Both the position numbers and the translations under genes were made by a program. A stretch of DNA of 8,336 nt from Clostridia bacterium (GTDB lineage: Bacteria; Bacillota; Clostridia; Oscillospirales; CAG-382). This document shows positions 1 to 6,527 of this stretch, in pieces. The notes beneath the pieces are model-generated. The model was not told where the DNA came from. It saw only the letters and a program-made list of their open reading frames with translations, and ran no database searches. The DNA lies in contig JAGBCG010000206.1 in assembly GCA_017938055.1 (NCBI GenBank), positions 1 through 8,336 of the forward strand. Reading direction: 5' to 3'. The first letter of the stretch is position 1; the number at the start of each line of letters is the position of its first letter.

Positions 1-1
1 A

Positions 2-721
2 CTATTAATATTTGGTATTTATGAACAGCTTTCAACGGCTATTTCAGGTGTTGTTCTTCCAACTGTAACAGAAGTGTTAAAACATGATGATGGAAAATAT
101 ACTAATACTACAAAATTAGTAATTAAAGCGGGAAGAATTCAATTCTTGCTGTTGGGAGCAGCTTTAGCAGGTTTTTTAGTACTTGGAAGACAATTTATAG
201 ATATGTGGCTTGGTGGTGGATATGAAGATGTTTATTATATTACACTTATTTTAATCGGTCCAGCTTTATTTGAACTATGTATCAATGTTTGCCTTTCAAT
301 TTTGCGTGCAAAGAATATGCTGGGATTTCGCACCATTGTAATTGCAATATCTGCCTTTATTAATCTTATGGTTTCTCTGTTGCTTGTACGCAAATTTGGA
401 TATTACGTTTGTGCAATATCCTCTTCACTTTGCTATTTCACAAGTAGTGTTGTAGTAATGGGAATATATTATTATAAAAAATTTAAAATCAATTTGCTTG
501 TATTATACAAAAAAATATTTTCTAAAATATGGTTATGTATTGTTTTTAGCTCTGTAGCGGCAGTTGGTGCTGTATGTATATTTAGCGGAACAGTCCATGA
601 ATTTGTAGGTGGATTTGTTGCATTTGTTGTGACTTATGGAGCTACTCTTTTAGCTTTTGGATTAGATAAAAATGAAAAAGATATACTTTATTCAAAGATA
701 AGGAGAAATAAAAATGATTAA
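2..721 (+). CDS. Polysaccharide flippase (Wzx/MATE-like), C-terminal part
   Basis: Partial gene: the reading frame is open from base 2 and the true start lies upstream of the window, so 239 C-terminal residues are visible. The GTG at 74 is an internal valine codon, because the frame continues upstream with flippase-like sequence (GIYEQLSTAISGVVLPTVTE). About six hydrophobic spans are visible, for example QFLLLGAALAGFLVLG, YYITLILIGPALFELCINV, a stretch rich in I/L/V around AISAFINLMVSLLLV, and two near the C-terminus. The motif F-I-D-M-W-L-G-G-G-Y between the first two spans is typical of polysaccharide exporters of the MATE/MOP superfamily. By family knowledge it would flip an undecaprenyl-linked repeat unit across the cytoplasmic membrane; the substrate is inferred from the neighbouring sugar genes. 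It overlaps the next gene by 8 bases. Its G+C, about 31% by hand count, is clearly lower than downstream. Confidence 0.85.
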   Translation, partial: LLIFGIYEQLSTAISGVVLPTVTEVLKHDDGKYTNTTKLVIKAGRIQFLLLGAALAGFLVLGRQFIDMWLGGGYEDVYYITLILIGPALFELCINVCLSILRAKNMLGFRTIVIAISAFINLMVSLLLVRKFGYYVCAISSSLCYFTSSVVVMGIYYYKKFKINLLVLYKKIFSKIWLCIVFSSVAAVGAVCIFSGTVHEFVGGFVAFVVTYGATLLAFGLDKNEKDILYSKIRRNKND

Positions 722-1934
722 CGTAATAGGACTTGGCTACATAGGACTTCCTACAGCACTTATGCTTGCATCCCATGGAGTTGAGATTGTAGGAACAGAC
801 TACAACAAAGAGCTTGTGGCAACACTTAATGCCGGAAAGACTACCTTTAAAGAGGACGGTCTTGACGAGCTGTTTGCAGATGCTTTGAAGGGCGGTATTA
901 AGTTTACCACCGAGTATCAGGTGACGGATATGTACATTGTTTCAGTTCCCACACCGTATGATAAATTCAGCAAGAAAATTGACGCGTGCTATGTAAACGC
1001 CGCAGTTAAGGAAGTTATGCGAGTTTGCCCAAAGGGTGCAACGGTAGTAATTGAGTCTACTGTTTCTCCCGGTACAATAGACCGCTTTGTGCGTCCGGTT
1101 ATCGAAGAAAACGGCTTTGTTATAGGTAAAGACATAAATCTTGTACATGCTCCTGAAAGAATTATTCCTGGCAATATGGTTTATGAGCTTCTTCACAACA
1201 ACCGCACAATCGGTGCTGACGATAAGGCTGTAGGCGAAAAGGTTAAAGAGGTTTATGCTTCCTTCTGTCAGGGTGATATTGTTGTTACGGATATTAAGAC
1301 GGCTGAAATGACAAAGGTTGTGGAGAATACGTTCAGAGCTGTAAATATTGCTTTTGCTAATGAGCTAGCAAAGATTTGCCGTCATGATGGTATGGATGTT
1401 TATGAAATCATAAAGATTTGTAATATGCACCCGAGAGTAAATATACTTCAGCCCGGTCCCGGCGTTGGAGGACACTGTATTTCAGTTGACCCATGGTTCC
1501 TTGTAGGTGATTATCCTGCACTTACAAAGGTTATTTGGGAATCAATGAAGGTTAATGACAGTATGCCGGAGTTTGTACTTGAAAGAATTCATGAAATCAT
1601 GAAGGAAAAGGGCATGACAGACACAACACGTGTAGGTCTTTATGGTCTTACATACAAAGAAAATGTTGATGACTACAGAGAATCCCCCACACTTCAGCTT
1701 CTTGAATGTCAGGAAAAGCATCTTGCAGCTCCACTCAAGGTTTACGACCCCTTTATTACAAATGATATTGTGGCAAATCAGTATCATGACTTGGATAAAT
1801 TCCTTGCAGATGTTGATTTGGTGGTAATTATGGTTAACCATAATGAAATCAAAGAGAATATGGACAAGCTTGCAGACAAAATTGTTCTTGACACTCGTAA
1901 ATGCTGCAACATTGCATCAACATATAGGCTGTAA
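714..1934 (+). CDS. wecC: UDP-N-acetyl-D-mannosamine dehydrogenase (WecC/CapO type)
   Basis: Predicted cytoplasmic NAD-dependent enzyme oxidising UDP-ManNAc at C6 in two steps to UDP-ManNAcA. The 406 residues are a normal full length. The N-terminus carries the Rossmann signature G-L-G-Y-I-G-L-P (residues 6-13). The central domain has ESTVSPGT (114-121), HAPERIIPGN (145-154) and KVVENTFR (201-208; probable catalytic Lys201 and Asn205). The active-site block HPRVNILQPGPGVGGHC (239-255) holds the catalytic Cys255, followed by DPW (259-261). The HPRVNIL form of this block is typical of WecC/CapO rather than UDP-glucose or UDP-GlcNAc dehydrogenases. The C-terminal UDP-binding domain shows GLTYKENVDDYRESP (311-325). 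ATG is preceded by AGGAG at 701-705 with 8-base spacing, inside the end of the flippase gene, which suggests translational coupling. The next gene supplies its substrate. Exact substrate preference is inferred from motifs and context. Confidence 0.92.
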   Translation: MINVIGLGYIGLPTALMLASHGVEIVGTDYNKELVATLNAGKTTFKEDGLDELFADALKGGIKFTTEYQVTDMYIVSVPTPYDKFSKKIDACYVNAAVKEVMRVCPKGATVVIESTVSPGTIDRFVRPVIEENGFVIGKDINLVHAPERIIPGNMVYELLHNNRTIGADDKAVGEKVKEVYASFCQGDIVVTDIKTAEMTKVVENTFRAVNIAFANELAKICRHDGMDVYEIIKICNMHPRVNILQPGPGVGGHCISVDPWFLVGDYPALTKVIWESMKVNDSMPEFVLERIHEIMKEKGMTDTTRVGLYGLTYKENVDDYRESPTLQLLECQEKHLAAPLKVYDPFITNDIVANQYHDLDKFLADVDLVVIMVNHNEIKENMDKLADKIVLDTRKCCNIASTYRL

Positions 1935-1938
1935 TTCG

Positions 1939-1944
1939 AAAGGA
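1939..1944 (+). promoter_or_regulatory. Ribosome binding site deciding the wecB start
   Basis: AAAGGA lies 8 bases before the ATG at 1953. An in-frame ATG at 1944 overlaps this site and has no room for a Shine-Dalgarno of its own, so the ATG at 1953 is preferred. That choice also gives the family-typical N-terminus MKTVMLVFGTRPE. Confidence 0.7.
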
Positions 1945-1952
1945 TGACCAAC

Positions 1953-3044
1953 ATGAAAACAGTAATGCTCGTTTTTGGGACCCGCCCTGAAGCAATAAAG
2001 ATGTGTCCTTTGGTGAATGAACTTAAAACGCGAAAAAATATAAAAACAGTAGTTTGTGTAACAGGTCAGCACAGACAAATGCTTGATCAGGTTTTGGATA
2101 CGTTCAGTGTTGATCCTGATTATGATCTGTCTATCATGAAAGAAAAACAAACATTGTTTGATATAACTACCGGTATTTTGACTAAAATTTCTGATGTTCT
2201 TGAAAAAGAAAAACCGGATGTAGTGCTTGTTCATGGTGACACTTCTACAACCTTTGTAACAGCTCTTGCGTGTTTTTATAAACAAATTGCTGTAGGTCAT
2301 GTTGAAGCCGGACTTCGCACATATAACGTCTGGAGTCCATATCCTGAAGAGTTCAACCGACAGGCAGTAAGTATAATTGCAAAGTATAACTTTTCTCCTA
2401 CGGAAAAGTCAAGACAGAATTTGATAAAAGAGGGAAAAAGCCCTGAAACAATTTATGTAACAGGCAATACAGCGATCGATGCATTAAAAACAACGGTTAC
2501 TGATAAATATACTCATCCGGAACTTGAATGGGCTAAAGACAGTCGTTTAATTATGATAACAGCACATCGCCGTGAAAATCTTGGTGAGCCTATGCATAAT
2601 ATGTTTCGTGCAATACGCAGAGTTTTGGAAGAAAATAAGGATGTAAAAGCAATTTATCCGATTCATATGAACCCGGTGGTTCGTAAAGCCGCAGAAGAAG
2701 AACTTGGAGGCTGTGATCGTATTCATATCATAGAACCCCTTGAAGTTTTGGACTTTCATAATTTTCTTGCAAGAAGCTATATGATTCTAACAGACAGCGG
2801 TGGAATTCAGGAAGAAGCACCGTCTCTTGGAAAACCTGTACTTGTTATGCGTGATACCACTGAGCGTCCCGAAGGGGTTGAAGCGGGTACTCTTAAGCTT
2901 GTTGGAACAGACGAGCAGGTTATTTATCAGAATTTCAAACAGCTTCTTGATAATCAAGACATCTATGATGCTATGTCAAAAGCAAGTAATCCGTATGGAG
3001 ACGGGTATGCTTGCAAAAGGATTGCTGATATTTTGGAGGGATGA
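1953..3044 (+). CDS. wecB: Non-hydrolysing UDP-GlcNAc 2-epimerase (WecB/CapP/MnaA type)
   Basis: Predicted to interconvert UDP-GlcNAc and UDP-ManNAc in the cytoplasm, feeding the dehydrogenase encoded just upstream. From the ATG at 1953 it has 363 residues, the usual family size; the ATG at 1944 would add three. It has the two-domain GT-B-like fold signatures: GTRPEAIKM (9-17), GQHRQM (38-43), HGDTST (94-99), HVEAGLR (116-122), PEEFNRQ (131-137), TGNTAIDAL (170-178), TAHRRENLGEP (203-213) and DSGGIQEEAP (281-290). Residues matching those implicated in catalysis in E. coli WecB are Asp96, Glu118, Glu132, Arg136 and His205. The GQHRQM segment is the part of the family linked to allosteric control by UDP-GlcNAc. 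The stop lies 6 bases before capE. G+C in sampled lines is about 36%, lower than the genes on both sides. Confidence 0.93.
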   Translation: MKTVMLVFGTRPEAIKMCPLVNELKTRKNIKTVVCVTGQHRQMLDQVLDTFSVDPDYDLSIMKEKQTLFDITTGILTKISDVLEKEKPDVVLVHGDTSTTFVTALACFYKQIAVGHVEAGLRTYNVWSPYPEEFNRQAVSIIAKYNFSPTEKSRQNLIKEGKSPETIYVTGNTAIDALKTTVTDKYTHPELEWAKDSRLIMITAHRRENLGEPMHNMFRAIRRVLEENKDVKAIYPIHMNPVVRKAAEEELGGCDRIHIIEPLEVLDFHNFLARSYMILTDSGGIQEEAPSLGKPVLVMRDTTERPEGVEAGTLKLVGTDEQVIYQNFKQLLDNQDIYDAMSKASNPYGDGYACKRIADILEG

Positions 3045-3050
3045 TTTGAT

Positions 3051-4091
3051 ATGTCAATCTTTAAAGATAAAGTTCTGCTGATTACCGGAGGAACCGGCTC
3101 CTTTGGAAACGCCGTACTCAACAGATTTTTAAATACCGATATAAAAGAAATCCGCATATTTTCAAGAGATGAAAAAAAGCAGGATGATATGCGTCACGAA
3201 TTTCAGGCTAAAATGCCACAGGTTGCAGATAAAATCAGCTTCTATATAGGAGATGTACGTGACCTTGCAAGCGTAAAGAATGCAATGCACGGAGTTGATT
3301 ACATATTCCATGCGGCAGCCTTGAAGCAGGTTCCGTCTTGTGAGTTCTTCCCGATTGAAGCTGTAAAGACCAATGTTCTCGGCACAGAGAATGTTTTGAC
3401 AGCCGCAATCGAAGCAGGCGTTAAAAATGTTGTTTGTCTGTCTACAGATAAAGCGGCATACCCTGTCAACGCAATGGGAACTTCAAAGGCAATGATGGAA
3501 AAGGTTGTTGTGGCAAAGGCACGTACAACAGATAAAACTAAGATTTGCTGTACCCGTTACGGTAATGTTATGTGCTCAAGAGGCTCAGTTATTCCGCTCT
3601 GGATTGACCAGATAAGAAACGGAAATCCCATAACACTTACCGAGCCTTCCATGACACGCTTTATCATGTCACTTGATGAAGCTGTTGACCTTGTTCTTTT
3701 TGCTTTTGAACACGGACAGGCGGGTGATATTCTTGTTCAAAAAGCTCCCGCTTGTACTATTCAGACACAGGCAGAGGCGGTTTGCGAGCTGTTCGGCGGT
3801 AACAAGGATGACATCAAGGTTATCGGTATCAGACACGGCGAAAAGATGTATGAAACTCTGCTTACAAACGAAGAATGTGCACATGCCGAGGATATGGGCG
3901 ATTTCTACCGTGTTCCTTGCGACAAGAGAGGGCTTAATTACGATAAGTACTTCAATAAGGGCGATACACAGCGTAATACTCTAACTGAGTTTAACTCCAA
4001 TAACACAAAGCTTTTGACAGTTGAAGAAACTAAGGCCAAGATTGCAAGCCTTCAGTATATTCAGGACGAGCTTGCAAAGGATGTAAAGTGA
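3051..4091 (+). CDS. capE: UDP-GlcNAc 4,6-dehydratase, inverting (CapE/FnlA/WbjB type)
   Basis: Predicted first enzyme of UDP-L-FucNAc synthesis: 4,6-dehydration of UDP-GlcNAc with C5 inversion, giving a 4-keto-6-deoxy sugar nucleotide. It is a short soluble extended SDR of 346 residues without the membrane helices of WbpM/PglF-like relatives. Visible motifs are the NAD-binding G-G-T-G-S-F-G (13-19), FSRDEKKQDDMRHEF (37-51), GDVRD (67-71), HAAALKQVP (87-95) and LSTDKAAYPVNAMGTSK (130-146). The usual catalytic tyrosine is replaced by Met142 in a MxxxK arrangement with Lys146, and Asp133-Lys134 is present. This is known in the CapE/WbjB group and is not a defect. RHGEKMYETLLTNEE (261-275) is also typical of the family. 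GGAGG at 3035-3039 serves as ribosome site with 11-base spacing. The following capF and capG genes complete the pathway and support this assignment over PseB-like pseudaminic acid synthesis. Confidence 0.92.
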   Translation: MSIFKDKVLLITGGTGSFGNAVLNRFLNTDIKEIRIFSRDEKKQDDMRHEFQAKMPQVADKISFYIGDVRDLASVKNAMHGVDYIFHAAALKQVPSCEFFPIEAVKTNVLGTENVLTAAIEAGVKNVVCLSTDKAAYPVNAMGTSKAMMEKVVVAKARTTDKTKICCTRYGNVMCSRGSVIPLWIDQIRNGNPITLTEPSMTRFIMSLDEAVDLVLFAFEHGQAGDILVQKAPACTIQTQAEAVCELFGGNKDDIKVIGIRHGEKMYETLLTNEECAHAEDMGDFYRVPCDKRGLNYDKYFNKGDTQRNTLTEFNSNNTKLLTVEETKAKIASLQYIQDELAKDVK

Positions 4092-4092
4092 T

Positions 4093-5292
4093 ATGAACAT
4101 ACTTGTTACAGGAGCAAAAGGCTTTGTAGGTAAAAACCTTTGTGCAAACCTAAAAAATATCGCCGAAGGAAAGGACAGAACACGTCCCGAAATATCCATC
4201 GGCGAAATATTTGAATATGACATTGATACTGAGCCTGTACTTTTAGATGAATATTGTAAAAAAGCAGACTTTGTGTTTAACCTTGCAGGTGTAAACCGTC
4301 CTCAGAACCCCGAGGAGTTTATGCAGGGTAACTTCGGATTTGCAAGTACACTTCTTGATACTCTTAAAAAGTATAAAAACACTTGTCCCGTAATGACATC
4401 TTCCTCCATTCAGGCTACCTGCATCGGACGTTATGACAGCGATTACGGCAGAAGCAAAAAGGCGGGAGAGGAGCTTGTGTTTGCTTACGGAGAAGAAACG
4501 GGTGCAAAGGTACTGGTGTACCGTTTTCCCAATCTTTTCGGTAAGTGGTGCAGACCAAACTATAACAGTGCTGTTGCAACATTCTGTAATAATATTGCAA
4601 ATGACCTTGAAATTACCGTAAATGACAGAAATATACAGCTTGAGCTTTTGTATATTGACGACCTTGTAACCGAAATGCTTGATGCCCTTTGCGGAAAAGA
4701 GCATCGTTGTACTTTTGACGGCATAGATACGGTGCTTTGCGACAACGGAAAATACTGTGCTGCACCTATAACTCATAAGGTGACGCTTGGCGAAATTGTG
4801 GATTTGCTTATGAGCTTTAAGGAGCAGACAACAACTCTTGTTATGCCGGAAATTCCTTACAATTCCTTTGCAAAGAAGCTGTATAGCACATATTTATCTT
4901 ATCTTCCAAAGGAAAAGGCGGCGTTCGAGTTAAAAATGAATGTTGACGACAGAGGAAGCTTTACCGAGCTTTTAAAGACGGAAAAATGCGGACAGTTCAG
5001 CGTTAATGTTTCAAAGCCGGGCATTACCAAAGGACAGCATTGGCATAATACAAAGTGGGAATTTTTCATTGTTGTGTCAGGACATGGTCTTATACAGCAG
5101 AGAAAAATCGGAGGCAATGAAGTTTTGAACTTTGAGGTAAGCGGAGAAAAAATCGAGGCAGTACACATGCTTCCCGGTTATACCCATAATATTATTAATC
5201 TTTCAGACAGTGAAAACCTTGTTACAGTAATGTGGGCAAACGAACAGTTTGACAAGGAGCATCCTGATACATTCTTTGAGGTGGTAGAATAA
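4093..5292 (+). CDS. capF: Bifunctional SDR-cupin reductase/epimerase (CapF/FnlB/WbjC type)
   Basis: Predicted second enzyme of UDP-L-FucNAc synthesis. In the family, the C-terminal cupin domain epimerises C3 of the CapE product and the N-terminal SDR domain reduces the C4 ketone with NADPH to a UDP-L-talose derivative. The 399 residues contain TGAKGFVG (6-13), FNLAGVNRP (62-70), SSSIQAT (103-109) and the catalytic pair Tyr118/Lys122 in YGRSK. The cupin domain begins near NVDDRGSFTELL (283-294). It shows the zinc ligands His316, His318 and Glu323 in HWHNTKWE, plus His365 in PGYTHNI. The HxH-x4-E spacing matches the published S. aureus CapF metal site as remembered. The protein is some 30 residues longer than the roughly 369-residue S. 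aureus enzyme, partly in a cysteine-bearing stretch near 200-227. ATG follows the capE stop by one base and AAAGGA (4076-4081) is the likely ribosome site. Its stop overlaps the capG start. Confidence 0.93.
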   Translation: MNILVTGAKGFVGKNLCANLKNIAEGKDRTRPEISIGEIFEYDIDTEPVLLDEYCKKADFVFNLAGVNRPQNPEEFMQGNFGFASTLLDTLKKYKNTCPVMTSSSIQATCIGRYDSDYGRSKKAGEELVFAYGEETGAKVLVYRFPNLFGKWCRPNYNSAVATFCNNIANDLEITVNDRNIQLELLYIDDLVTEMLDALCGKEHRCTFDGIDTVLCDNGKYCAAPITHKVTLGEIVDLLMSFKEQTTTLVMPEIPYNSFAKKLYSTYLSYLPKEKAAFELKMNVDDRGSFTELLKTEKCGQFSVNVSKPGITKGQHWHNTKWEFFIVVSGHGLIQQRKIGGNEVLNFEVSGEKIEAVHMLPGYTHNIINLSDSENLVTVMWANEQFDKEHPDTFFEVVE

Positions 5293-6485
5293 TGGATATG
5301 AACATAAAGCTTGATTACAGCGATGTAAGCTTTAAAAATAACGGCAAGCTTAAGCTTTTGATAATTGTAGGCACAAGACCTGAGATTATCCGTCTTGCAG
5401 CGGTTATCAATAAGTGCAGAAAATACTTTGATACCGTTCTTGCCCATACGGGACAGAACTATGACTATAACCTTAACGGAGTGTTTTTCAAGGATTTAAA
5501 GCTTGATGACCCCGAAGTGTATATGGATGCGGTTGGCGATGACCTTGGTGCAACAGTTGGTAATATCATCAACTGCTCATATAAGCTGATGAATCAGATA
5601 AAGCCTGATGCACTTCTTATCCTTGGTGACACAAACTCTTGTCTTTCTGCAATAGCAGCAAAAAGACTTCATATTCCCATTTTCCATATGGAAGCAGGCA
5701 ACAGATGTAAAGATGAGTGTCTGCCTGAGGAAACCAACAGAAGAATTGTAGATATCATTTCCGATGTTAACCTTGCATACAGCGAACACGCAAGAAAATA
5801 CCTGCATGAATGTGGCTTGCCAAAAGAACGTACATACGTTACAGGCTCGCCCATGGCAGAGGTGCTTCATGAGAATCTGGATGAAATTGAAGCAAGCGAC
5901 GTACTTGACAGACTTGGACTTGAATCCCGCAGATATATTCTGCTTTCTGCTCACAGAGAAGAAAATATTGATACAGAAAAGAATTTTACCAGCCTTTTTA
6001 CTGCAATAAATAAAATGGCAGAAAAGTATGATATGCCGATTCTTTATTCATGCCATCCCAGAAGCAGAAACAGACTTGAAAAAAGCGGTTTTGTGCTTGA
6101 TAAGCGTGTAATAAGAAATGAGCCTCTGGGCTTCCATGACTATAATAAGCTTCAGATGAATGCTTATGCGGTTGTATCCGACAGTGGCACACTTCCTGAG
6201 GAGTCAAGCTTCTTTACAAGCGTAGGACATCCTTTTCCTGCAGTTTGTATAAGAACATCAACGGAACGTCCGGAAGCTTTGGATAAAGGCTGCTTTGTAC
6301 TAGCAGGTATAGATGAAAACAGTCTGCTTCAGGCAGTTGAAACAGCGGTTGACATGAACGATGACGGGAATTTCGGTATCCCCGTACCTGATTATATCGA
6401 GGAAAATGTTTCGACCAAGGTTGTTAAGATAATTCAGTCCTATACGGGCGTTGTAAATAAGATGGTCTGGAGAAAAGACGTCTGA
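5292..6485 (+). CDS. capG: UDP-sugar C2-epimerase forming UDP-L-FucNAc (CapG/FnlC/WbjD type)
   Basis: Predicted last enzyme of UDP-L-FucNAc synthesis, inverting C2 of the UDP-L-talose-type product of CapF. It is a homologue of the non-hydrolysing UDP-GlcNAc 2-epimerases. Motifs are VGTRPEIIRL (26-35), HTGQNYDYNL (52-61), GDTNS (112-116), HMEAGNR (132-138), LPEETNRR (144-151), TGSPMAEVL (184-192), SAHREEN (219-225) and DSGTLPEESSFF (297-308). Probable catalytic residues by family position are Asp113, Glu134, Glu146, Arg150 and His221. The HMEAGNR and LPEETNRR forms and the immediate capE-capF context separate it from the wecB gene upstream, so it is not a redundant copy. At 397 residues it has roughly 18 extra residues before the usual start of the fold. 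GAGGTGG (5278-5284) precedes the ATG by 7 bases. The TAATG junction overlaps capF by one base, consistent with coupled translation. Confidence 0.9.
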   Translation: MDMNIKLDYSDVSFKNNGKLKLLIIVGTRPEIIRLAAVINKCRKYFDTVLAHTGQNYDYNLNGVFFKDLKLDDPEVYMDAVGDDLGATVGNIINCSYKLMNQIKPDALLILGDTNSCLSAIAAKRLHIPIFHMEAGNRCKDECLPEETNRRIVDIISDVNLAYSEHARKYLHECGLPKERTYVTGSPMAEVLHENLDEIEASDVLDRLGLESRRYILLSAHREENIDTEKNFTSLFTAINKMAEKYDMPILYSCHPRSRNRLEKSGFVLDKRVIRNEPLGFHDYNKLQMNAYAVVSDSGTLPEESSFFTSVGHPFPAVCIRTSTERPEALDKGCFVLAGIDENSLLQAVETAVDMNDDGNFGIPVPDYIEENVSTKVVKIIQSYTGVVNKMVWRKDV

Positions 6486-6507
6486 AAAACTCATGGTTAA
6501 TGTATTT

Positions 6508-6513
6508 AAGGAG
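6508..6513 (+). promoter_or_regulatory. Ribosome binding site with long spacing
   Basis: A strong AAGGAG lies 14 bases before the ATG at 6528, longer than the usual 5-10. An in-frame TAA at 6516-6518 and the absence of another start codon between it and 6528 leave this ATG as the only nearby start. The 42-base gap (6486-6527) is the largest in the window. It shows no convincing terminator hairpin or promoter by eye. Confidence 0.5.
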
Positions 6514-6527
6514 AATAATATTTTTAC

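Noticed and set aside
74..721. GTG at 74 as the start of the flippase
   Set aside because: The same frame is open to the window edge and the upstream residues continue the exporter-like sequence, so the gene is truncated by the window rather than starting at 74.
942..1196. Minus-strand open frames inside wecC and the many similar ones inside the other genes
   Set aside because: They lie wholly opposite well-conserved coding sequence, show no recognisable motifs or ribosome sites, and are best explained as shadows of the plus-strand genes.
5346..5357. Perfect 12-base palindrome AAGCTTAAGCTT and several nearby AAGCTT copies
   Set aside because: It falls within the capG coding sequence where AAG CTT and similar codon pairs encode Lys-Leu, and AAGCTT recurs across the window for the same reason. 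No operator or repeat function is supported.
5292..6485. capG as a redundant second UDP-GlcNAc 2-epimerase
   Set aside because: Motif variants (HMEAGNR, LPEETNRR, GQNYDYNL) and its position directly after capE-capF fit the CapG/WbjD group instead.
6486..6527. Possible terminator or internal promoter in the largest intergenic gap
   Set aside because: No stable inverted repeat followed by a T run and no convincing -35/-10 pair was found; the gap looks like a simple leader with a ribosome site.
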